DNA of 5,546 nt from Anaerolineales bacterium. Lineage in GTDB: Bacteria; Chloroflexota; Anaerolineae; Anaerolineales; E44-bin32. Of the stretch, positions 1 to 4,586 are shown piece by piece. The stretch's first letter is position 1. Each line of letters opens with the position of its first letter. A program made the translations under genes and the position numbers. The notes below the pieces were generated by a model. It searched no databases and had not been told where the DNA came from. It saw nothing but the letters and a program-made list of their open reading frames with translations. The DNA is taken from the NCBI GenBank assembly GCA_030642885.1, contig DAOWMX010000158.1, positions 1-5,546 on the forward strand, in the 5' to 3' direction.

Positions 1-210
1 AACAACTTCGTCTGGCAGGGCGACTTGCGCATCTGCGAGGTGCTCTTGGGAAAATCCGTTGAGATTGAACTCTGCCAGGAGTGTCGGTGGGGCATTGCAG
101 CTAAGCCCGGCGAGAGCCAGGGAAAGCACAGTGACGAGCAACGACAAACCAGGCACTCGGTAGCGCCGCGGCTTGTGTTTTCTAGGGTGGTTCTTCAAAC
201 GAAAGAGCAT
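1..210 (-). CDS. Putative lipoprotein, N-terminal part only (gene runs off the left edge)
   Basis: The minus strand is open from an ATG at 210 to the edge of the window, giving the first 70 residues of a longer protein. The visible part is a classic export signal. A long basic n-region (residues 1-19, rich in Lys, Arg and His) is followed by a hydrophobic core (about 20-36, GLSLLVTVLSLALAG) and then Leu-Ser-Cys with the cysteine at residue 38. Ala-Gly-Leu-Ser before the Cys fits the general bacterial lipobox pattern, although Gly rather than Leu at -3 is not ideal. The mature chain would begin Cys-Asn-Ala-Pro-Pro. I chose this start because GGTGA lies 7 nt upstream. An in-frame ATG at 234 adds eight residues but has no ribosome site. 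The mature part is too short to assign a function. It could instead be an ordinary Sec-secreted or membrane-anchored protein. The 93-codon plus-strand frame opposite is a shadow. Confidence 0.7.
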   Translation of the reverse strand, partial: MLFRLKNHPRKHKPRRYRVPGLSLLVTVLSLALAGLSCNAPPTLLAEFNLNGFSQEHLADAQVALPDEVV

Positions 211-342
211 AAGGTCTTCACCGCATCCGTCCATCTGAACACTGGTTGGCAACCGCGGGAGAGCCCATCAGTTACAGATATTATCGAAGGCTTGAATGGA
301 TTATGACCCACGCAGATTGCCGATCACCATAGATAAGATGTA

Positions 343-369
343 CCAGCGGCGGGAAACTCCCGCCGCTGG
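343..369 (-). terminator. Perfect 11-bp GC-rich hairpin, probable terminator of the Roadblock gene
   Basis: The arms CCAGCGGCGGG (343-353) and CCCGCCGCTGG (359-369) are perfectly complementary around a 5-nt loop. The hairpin lies 63 nt past the stop codon of the minus-strand Roadblock gene and 132 nt ahead of the lipoprotein start, where a terminator between the two transcripts would be expected. On the minus strand it is followed by TACATCTTATC, which has several T residues but no uninterrupted T tract. It may therefore be a weak intrinsic terminator or simply an RNA 3'-end stabiliser. The stem is equally strong on the plus strand, where GTATTTC follows, but no plus-strand gene needs it. Confidence 0.55.
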
Positions 370-432
370 GTATTTCAAAGACTAACTTGAGGCATATGTT
401 GAACCACGGATGGGCCATGTCCGCCCAGATGG

Positions 433-921
433 TTAGTGTTTTAGCATTCGCTCCAATTCATCTGTCTTCATCAACATGGTATTGGGTTCGGTGAACCTGC
501 GCGAGGTCAGATCCAGGGCGCGGACCATGTCAGGAACGACATCGCGAATGATGGAGAAAAATTTATGCAGCGGTGTTTTCGAACCCATGCCAACCGTAAG
601 GGCGACCTCGTTGTTGATATGCAGCACCAACTGCTGCATCTCTGAGCCAGTGATCATCGTGAATCGCCATTTTCCGAATTCGACTTCCCTCTGTGCACTC
701 TCGCCCAGGCGCATGATATGTGCCGTTGAAGCGATAGCCTCGTCAAAACCCGACTCAAGGTCTTCGGGATAGCTAGACAACATCAACCCATCGTAATCGA
801 CAATTACCGCCCAGCGAAAATCGACTTCTGGGTTGTCGAGACGGGCGAGAGCGTCCGTAAGAGCCTGGACGCGCGGATCAACGGTTCGAAGAGAAGACTC
901 AACACTCGTATCTGTATACAT
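433..921 (-). CDS. Roadblock/LC7 domain protein
   Basis: A 162-residue cytosolic protein made almost entirely of one Roadblock/LC7 fold (about residues 35-138). It begins with the strand FRWAVIVDYDGLMLSSYP, then a helix with a His/Met/Arg stretch (ASTAHIMRLGES), then strands KWRFTMITG, QQLVLHINN and VALTVGMG, and ends with a helix of the SIIRDVVPDMVRAL type. In this family such proteins form dimers and act as regulators or GTPase-activating partners of small Ras-like GTPases, as MglB does for MglA, or as platform subunits. No GTPase gene is visible here, so the partner is unknown. The open frame extends upstream to an ATG at 1044, but the extra 41 residues do not resemble the family. The ATG at 921 has AGGTGA 4 nt and AGGAG 11 nt upstream, so I chose 921. 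The C-terminal tail (about 139-162) is charged and holds a short helix. No transmembrane segment is seen. Confidence 0.85.
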   Translation of the reverse strand: MYTDTSVESSLRTVDPRVQALTDALARLDNPEVDFRWAVIVDYDGLMLSSYPEDLESGFDEAIASTAHIMRLGESAQREVEFGKWRFTMITGSEMQQLVLHINNEVALTVGMGSKTPLHKFFSIIRDVVPDMVRALDLTSRRFTEPNTMLMKTDELERMLKH

Positions 922-1092
922 AATTTCACCTACTCCTATTAGACAATCATTCGCTACTATTCTGACACAGAATGACCTAAAACCGACTTTGCGAATAGCT
1001 AACAAATTTATTCCCCATAAACAAGGAGGCTCATCGAGTTTCATGTAGAATATGAGAGCTTCCTCGTATGACCCATTAGGATCGAGTAAGTT
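922..1092. promoter_or_regulatory. Divergent control region between the Roadblock and Mut7-C genes
   Basis: These 171 bases hold the 5' ends of two divergent genes and are more AT-rich than the flanking coding DNA. The clearest element is a perfect dyad, ATTCTG-ACA-CAGAAT (959-973), a plausible operator size. A second, looser pair is ATTCGC (949-954) with GCGAAT (991-996). Toward the plus-strand gene there is a strong Shine-Dalgarno-like AAGGAGG (1023-1029) that is not placed for the RNase start, and a -10-like TAGAAT (1046-1051) without a recognisable -35. I could not fix a convincing promoter for either direction. Confidence 0.4.
926..937 (-). promoter_or_regulatory. Ribosome binding site that sets the Roadblock start
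   Basis: Read on the minus strand, AGGAG (937-933) and AGGTGA (931-926) sit 11 and 4 nt ahead of the ATG at 921. They are the reason for preferring this start over the longer frame beginning at 1044. Confidence 0.6.
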
Positions 1093-1096
1093 ATGA
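1052..1096 (+). CDS. Possible 14-residue leader ORF overlapping the Mut7-C start
   Basis: ATG at 1052 opens a short frame, MRASSYDPLGSSKL, whose TGA (1094-1096) overlaps the Mut7-C ATG (1093) in an ATGA arrangement, the geometry used for translational coupling. The Mut7-C start itself has only weak ribosome-binding signals (AGGA 11 nt upstream, GAG 6 nt upstream), so coupling would be useful. Against it, the good AAGGAGG at 1023-1029 is 22 nt before this ATG, too far for normal initiation, and another ATG at 1043 is followed at once by TAG. A chance frame of this length is common. The function is unknown and the call is tentative. Confidence 0.2.
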   Translation: MRASSYDPLGSSKL

Positions 1097-1845
1097 GACA
1101 GGCGCGATTTAGGTTTTATTCAGAACTAAACGATTTTCTCCCGGCAGAATCGCAATCAATTACGGTGTCTTACATTTTCCTGGGAAAACCAGCCATCAAA
1201 GACTCGTTTGAGGCTTTGGGGGTGCCCCATACCGAGGTGGATCTGATCCTTGTGAATGGCGAGAGCGTTGATTTTAGGTATCTACTCCAAGACGGCGACA
1301 GAGCGAGTGTGTTTCCGGAGTTTAGGTCAATCGACATCACGCCCATTCTGAAAGTACGCCCCGAGCCATTGCAGGAAGTACAATTTGTCCTCGACATCCA
1401 CCTTGGACGTCTGGCGTCCTATCTGCGCATGATGGGATTCGACAGCCTGTACCGGAACGATTATGCAGATGATGAGCTTGCCAGAGTGGCGCATAATGAG
1501 GGGCGTATCTTGCTGACGCGGGATCGAGGGTTGCTCAAGCGCAGCGAAGTTACCCATGGTTACTATATAAGGGCTAGCCAACCATACGAGCAATTGATCG
1601 AGGTTATGCGCCGGTTCAGCTTGAGCCGCTTGGCGGCTCCTTTCAAGCTGTGTATCCGCTGCAACGGTATGCTTGAGGATGTGTCTAAAGCGATGGTCCT
1701 CGAGCAGCTCCCGCCTATGGTCCAAGAACAACATGCCCAATTCCGTCGCTGCCGGAGCTGCGGACAGGTCTACTGGAAGGGGTCACACTACGAACACCTG
1801 CGCCGCTTCTTGGCGCAGGTGTTTATAGATGCAGATAGCGCGTAA
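1093..1845 (+). CDS. Mut7-C RNase with N-terminal ubiquitin-like domain
   Basis: A 250-residue cytosolic protein with two recognisable parts. Residues 1-90 match the ubiquitin/ThiS-like domain that precedes Mut7-C domains: it starts RFRFYSELNDFLP and has the hydrophobic-plus-Asn-Gly core VDLILVNGESVDF. Residues 96-245 are a Mut7-C domain, a PIN-like nuclease fold named for the C-terminus of nematode MUT-7. It has FVLDIHLGRLASYLRMMGFD with acidic D101 and D117, the Asp pair 126-127, ILLTRDRGLLKR with D144, and a C-terminal zinc ribbon made by CIRC (C187, C190) and CRSC (C220, C223), followed by VYWKGSH. The acidic residues fit a metal-dependent ribonuclease site. Its RNA target in bacteria is not established. 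The ATG at 1093 is the first start in frame, because TAA at 1087 closes the frame upstream. The gene is divergent from the Roadblock gene and convergent with the MBL gene, and appears monocistronic. Older annotations may call such proteins DUF82 or PilT-like. Confidence 0.88.
   Translation: MRQARFRFYSELNDFLPAESQSITVSYIFLGKPAIKDSFEALGVPHTEVDLILVNGESVDFRYLLQDGDRASVFPEFRSIDITPILKVRPEPLQEVQFVLDIHLGRLASYLRMMGFDSLYRNDYADDELARVAHNEGRILLTRDRGLLKRSEVTHGYYIRASQPYEQLIEVMRRFSLSRLAAPFKLCIRCNGMLEDVSKAMVLEQLPPMVQEQHAQFRRCRSCGQVYWKGSHYEHLRRFLAQVFIDADSA
1793..1823 (+). terminator. Perfect 12-bp inverted repeat at the end of the Mut7-C coding sequence, possible terminator
   Basis: AACACCTGCGCC (1793-1804) and GGCGCAGGTGTT (1812-1823) pair perfectly across a 7-nt loop. 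The structure covers codons for residues 234-244 and ends 22 nt before the end of the stop codon. TTTAT at the foot of the plus-strand stem gives a poor T tract. Because the stem is symmetric and lies between convergent genes, it could end transcription from either side. It could also protect the 3' end of an RNA, or be a by-product of coding constraints. Confidence 0.35.
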
Positions 1846-1893
1846 TTGACATCGGTCTGGGGTTTAGGTTTGAAGCGTTGTTTTTTGGCGAGG

Positions 1894-2631
1894 CTACCAA
1901 TTACCCAGAGGTTTGTCCTGTGGAGGATAGCCCAAGAAGGATAACATCGCCTCACGCCCTCGGTTCAAGATGGGATCGCCGTGCGATGGTAGCAGATGAA
2001 TAAAGTCAAGTTCGCTAAGGCGGCGCATCGAGGCAGCGGCAAGTTTTGGGTCTTGAGAGAAAGCTGCGATGGGCGGGGAGAGTCGATCCTTTAGATTCAT
2101 AACTGCGTCTCCACAAATCATCGCTTGATCAGACGGGTGTAGAAAGCCAATCTGACCTGGCGAGTGACCGGGGAGATGGATCACGGCCATCCCGGCTGCA
2201 GATTCCCCGCTTTCGAGGGTTTTAGCAACGGGTATCCCCCAAGCAGTCTGCATGAAATTGCGGGCAACCAGAAAGAGTGGATTCTTCGACGGGAGGAATC
2301 GATAATCAGATTCGCCGTTGATGAAGGGAGCCTCCGCTTTATGGCAGAGAATCGGCGCGCCCCACGCCGCCCGAACCGCACTCAACCCACCGCTGTGGTC
2401 GGCATGTGCGTGCGTCAGGAGGATCTGTCGCGGGCCCTGACTTTGCGTTAGCCTGGCGATAGCGGCCACGACTTGATCTCCGGTCTCAGGAGGGCCTGTG
2501 TCGATAAGAGTCCAATCCGCTCCGGTGCGCACCAACCAGGTCGACACAGGAAAAGAGAGTAGACCGAGGACTTTATACTTGATTTCAAAGTGCCATATGT
2601 TGGTACTGATCTGTTGGAAACCCAAGGTCAT
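1894..2631 (-). CDS. Metallo-beta-lactamase-fold hydrolase
   Basis: A 245-residue cytosolic hydrolase of the metallo-beta-lactamase superfamily, with no signal peptide. The full metal-binding set is visible: HAHADH (H74, H76, D78, H79), the His of GHSPG (H156), the Asp of CGD (D175) and the His of SHGDP (H217). This is the dinuclear zinc or iron pattern of glyoxalase II-like and lactonase-like enzymes. TLIDTGPPETGD before the first motif is also typical. The family covers thioester, lactone, phosphodiester and other hydrolases, so the substrate cannot be assigned; a broad glyoxalase/lactonase-type role is an inference. It is the last gene of the operon. Its ATG overlaps the TGA of the HAD gene by ATGA, and AAAGGA lies just upstream inside the HAD gene, pointing to coupled translation. 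The gene ends 48 bp from the convergent Mut7-C gene. Confidence 0.9.
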   Translation of the reverse strand: MTLGFQQISTNIWHFEIKYKVLGLLSFPVSTWLVRTGADWTLIDTGPPETGDQVVAAIARLTQSQGPRQILLTHAHADHSGGLSAVRAAWGAPILCHKAEAPFINGESDYRFLPSKNPLFLVARNFMQTAWGIPVAKTLESGESAAGMAVIHLPGHSPGQIGFLHPSDQAMICGDAVMNLKDRLSPPIAAFSQDPKLAAASMRRLSELDFIHLLPSHGDPILNRGREAMLSFLGYPPQDKPLGNW

Positions 2632-3374
2632 TGTCCTTTCGTTTCGAACTCTCTGATCAGACCAGGAATATCCACTAATTTCCCGGTGACCTTCTCAGGG
2701 ATTATTTGCGTCGCAGCTGAAACCTCAGCATCTGGCTTGAGCCATATCTGATGTATCCCGGTGTTTTGTGCACCGAGAATATCCGCTTCAAGTCGATCGC
2801 CGATCATAACGATAGAATCAGGAGCCACCTGCCACTGTTCGAGCACCATCTTGAAGAGTCTGGGGTCTGGTTTACGTATCCCGATTGCGGCTGAGATGAT
2901 GATCGGATCGAAGTAATCGCGAATTTCAACCTTATCGATCAGCCGCTGCACATTCTCTGCATCTCCTGCGTTTGAGATCAAGCCGAGCATTCGACCCTCA
3001 TCCTGTAGTTCGTCAAGCACCGCGTGAAGCGCCGGCATTGGCTGCCAATGAGTTTCGCTCACGCTGTAGAAACGCTTCAGACCGCGCCCCAGGATATTGG
3101 GCGATATTTCTTCGCACCCGAAGGAGCTCAATGTTTCTTGCAGCAGAGAGGTAGTGGAACGCTCGTGCTGGTTAGCTTGGCGCTGATGGTCATATGCTTC
3201 CAGCGCACGTTCGAAGGCCGAACGGAAGTCGCTTCCATCGAAATCTAATCCATCTTCCTGGAGCTGATCAACAAGGAGATCTAGGCTGTCTTGCACGAGA
3301 ATCGGCCAATCGCCATCGAATTGAATAAGCGTCGAGCCGAGATCAAAAATCGCACCACGAATCGTTTTTTTCAT
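2628..3374 (-). CDS. HAD-superfamily hydrolase, probable small-molecule phosphatase
   Basis: A 248-residue haloacid dehalogenase-superfamily protein with a helical C1-type cap at about residues 20-110. Motif I is FDLGSTL with nucleophile D11, motif II is LISNAG (S134), motif III is K168 in IRKPDP, and motif IV is IGDRLEADILGA (D193, D198). The C-terminal layout is of the phosphoglycolate-phosphatase/YjjG type. The second Asp of motif I (DxD) is Gly13 here. Such DxG forms occur in active phosphatases such as YihX, so the protein need not be inactive. Motif IV speaks for a phosphatase rather than a dehalogenase. It sits second in the operon, 6 bp after the dehydrogenase stop and overlapping the MBL start by four bases. 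There is no clear ribosome site of its own, so it probably depends on translational coupling. The start ATG is followed by a run of seven A residues. The substrate is unknown. Confidence 0.9.
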   Translation of the reverse strand: MKKTIRGAIFDLGSTLIQFDGDWPILVQDSLDLLVDQLQEDGLDFDGSDFRSAFERALEAYDHQRQANQHERSTTSLLQETLSSFGCEEISPNILGRGLKRFYSVSETHWQPMPALHAVLDELQDEGRMLGLISNAGDAENVQRLIDKVEIRDYFDPIIISAAIGIRKPDPRLFKMVLEQWQVAPDSIVMIGDRLEADILGAQNTGIHQIWLKPDAEVSAATQIIPEKVTGKLVDIPGLIREFETKGQ

Positions 3375-3380
3375 GTGAAG

Positions 3381-4400
3381 TTAATACTCGCGCGATGGAT
3401 CATAGAGATTCAACAGCGGCGCCTCGGATAGATAATGTTGGATGTTCACGGAGAACAGCTGAATCGCCCGCTCGAGATAGAGGGGAGATGATCCACCAAT
3501 GTGGGGGGTAAGAATGACATTTTCCATCTCCCACAGCGGACTACTTTCAGGGAGTGGTTCGATGGGATAGACATCCAGCGCAGCACCAGCTAAACGCTCC
3601 AAGTTCAGCGCCTCAACCAATGCACCATGGTCCACGATGCCGCCGCGGGAGATGTCGATCAGATAAGCGCTCGGTTTCATCGCTTCAAAGATGGCTTCAT
3701 CGTAGACGCCCTGGGTTTTCCGGGTGAGGGGGATGGTGATGATCACGAAGTCACACAGAGAAACCATTGAGCGCAGTGCCTGGGGCGGATAGATGCGATC
3801 GGGTATTTCCGCCTCAGGGTCACCGAGCCCTTCGAGTGAGTAACCGTCATCAGAAAGGTGTTTCAAATCCCGCTTGGTTACCAATATGTTCGCACCGAAC
3901 GTCTGACAAAGACGTGCGATTTCGCGGCCAACGCTCCCGTAACCGACAATCCCGACCGTACTCCCGCGAAGTTCCTGTGGTTGGTACCGCTTAAGACGGC
4001 CTGACGCCCAATGCTCCTCGGGAGTGCTGTGAATGAACTTAAGCATGCGGTGAGATAAGGTGAGGATAAACATCAAAGCCAACTCGGCTAACTGGGGAGC
4101 TGAAACACCGCTCATCGTTGTGATCATCAAATCCGAGCCGAGAAGTGGATGACCCATGACATGGTCCACGCCGGAATAGTGGAATTGGATCCAACGCAGA
4201 TTGGGAACGAGATCTATGTCAGGAAGTGCGCTTAGGGTGTAGAGAATTTCGGTCTCCTGCAGCATCTCCTCCGGAATGTCTTCTGCGTCGCTGGCTGGGT
4301 GAGATGTTATCTTCAAGCGCGGAGAGACGGCTTGCAGGCGCTCAATAAGCGCAGTAGGGAAGGGTACAGTTAAAAGAAGATGGACATCTGATTCGCTCAT
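3381..4400 (-). CDS. D-2-hydroxyacid dehydrogenase (NAD(P)-dependent)
   Basis: A 339-residue member of the D-isomer-specific 2-hydroxyacid dehydrogenase family, close to the usual length of about 310-340. It would interconvert 2-oxo acids and D-2-hydroxy acids in the cytosol. The substrate domain is at both ends (about 1-110 and 305-339), with FHYSGVDH at 73-80. The Rossmann domain holds GYGSVG at 153-158, and the catalytic residues are R252 (ISRGGIVD), E281 (ALDVYPIEPLP) and H300 (LTPHIGGSSP). The residues after the second Rossmann strand are VTKRDLK rather than the usual Asp, so NADP(H) may be preferred. A loop of about 30 residues (176-205, including GLGDPEAEIPDRIYP) is longer than in typical family members. 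Glyoxylate, hydroxypyruvate or phosphoglycerate type substrates are possible but not readable. It is the first gene of a three-gene operon. No strong ribosome site precedes ATG 4400, but no better start is visible. Confidence 0.92.
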   Translation of the reverse strand: MSESDVHLLLTVPFPTALIERLQAVSPRLKITSHPASDAEDIPEEMLQETEILYTLSALPDIDLVPNLRWIQFHYSGVDHVMGHPLLGSDLMITTMSGVSAPQLAELALMFILTLSHRMLKFIHSTPEEHWASGRLKRYQPQELRGSTVGIVGYGSVGREIARLCQTFGANILVTKRDLKHLSDDGYSLEGLGDPEAEIPDRIYPPQALRSMVSLCDFVIITIPLTRKTQGVYDEAIFEAMKPSAYLIDISRGGIVDHGALVEALNLERLAGAALDVYPIEPLPESSPLWEMENVILTPHIGGSSPLYLERAIQLFSVNIQHYLSEAPLLNLYDPSREY

Positions 4401-4466
4401 AAGTTCATTTTACATCAGACTGGGGAGTACGCCATAAGCAAAACGGAGCAGGTGGATGGATCCTGG

Positions 4467-4472
4467 ATTATA
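4467..4472 (-). promoter_or_regulatory. Candidate -10 box for the dehydrogenase-HAD-MBL operon
   Basis: The minus strand reads TATAAT here, a perfect sigma-70-type -10. It would give a leader of about 60 nt. The hexamer 17 bp upstream is CAAATC, a poor -35, so the promoter may need an activator or the match may be chance. Confidence 0.35.
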
Positions 4473-4531
4473 ACCAAGCGCAGCACGAAGATTTGAGCGC
4501 AATCAGACGAACATAAAGGGGGCGCTTGGTC

Positions 4532-4537
4532 TATACT
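4532..4537 (+). promoter_or_regulatory. Candidate -10 box for the LLM oxidoreductase gene
   Basis: TATACT is one base from the TATAAT consensus and would start RNA about 43 nt before the ATG at 4587. No good -35 is found 16-18 bp upstream (GAACAT at 17 bp). Confidence 0.25.
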
Positions 4538-4567
4538 CTGATTCAGAGACCTCTTTGGCTAAGCCAA
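4536..4567 (+). repeat. Two adjacent 13-bp palindromes in the LLM gene leader
   Basis: CTCTGA-T-TCAGAG (4536-4548) and TTGGCT-A-AGCCAA (4555-4567) are each perfect 6-1-6 palindromes, with centres 19 bp apart. The first overlaps the end of the candidate -10, so it is placed like an operator. The second runs into AAGGG (4566-4570), which would be the ribosome site for the alternative ATG at 4575. They differ in sequence, so they are not two copies of one site. Confidence 0.4.
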
Positions 4568-4576
4568 GGGTGAGAT

Positions 4577-4581
4577 GGGAG
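4577..4581 (+). promoter_or_regulatory. Ribosome binding site that sets the LLM start
   Basis: GGGAG ends 5 nt before the ATG at 4587. It supports that start over the ATG at 4575, whose own candidate site AAGGG is 4 nt away and partly inside a palindrome. Confidence 0.5.
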
Positions 4582-4586
4582 TTAGG

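Larger units (their letters stand above)
4401..4586. promoter_or_regulatory. Divergent control region between the dehydrogenase operon and the LLM oxidoreductase
   Basis: These 186 bases contain no convincing gene. On the minus strand a perfect TATAAT (4472-4467) lies about 66 nt ahead of the dehydrogenase ATG. On the plus strand TATACT (4532-4537) is followed by two short palindromes and the ribosome site of the LLM gene. The divergent arrangement suggests possible joint control of the operon and the oxidoreductase. No regulator gene is next to it. Confidence 0.45.

Noticed and set aside
25..306. 93-codon plus-strand open frame
   Set aside because: Its composition is not protein-like, and it lies opposite a minus-strand frame with a convincing signal peptide.
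922..1044. 41-residue N-terminal extension of the Roadblock protein from ATG 1044
   Set aside because: The extension does not resemble the family, and the internal ATG at 921 has good ribosome-binding sequences.
1327..1740. 137-codon minus-strand frame inside the Mut7-C gene
   Set aside because: It is an antisense shadow of a gene with clear domain motifs and shows no recognisable motifs of its own.
1881..1886. T6 run after the Mut7-C stop as an intrinsic terminator
   Set aside because: No stem directly precedes the run; the nearest strong hairpin ends about 58 bases earlier.
1842..1904. 7-bp inverted pair GTAATTG / CAATTAC spanning both convergent stop codons
   Set aside because: The arms are short, AT-rich and 49 bp apart, so chance is the simplest explanation.
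2628..3374. HAD gene as an L-2-haloacid dehalogenase feeding D-hydroxy acids to the dehydrogenase
   Set aside because: The idea is attractive because the product would suit the neighbour, but motif I is DLGST rather than the dehalogenase DxYGT, and motif IV is GDRLEAD, which fits phosphatases.
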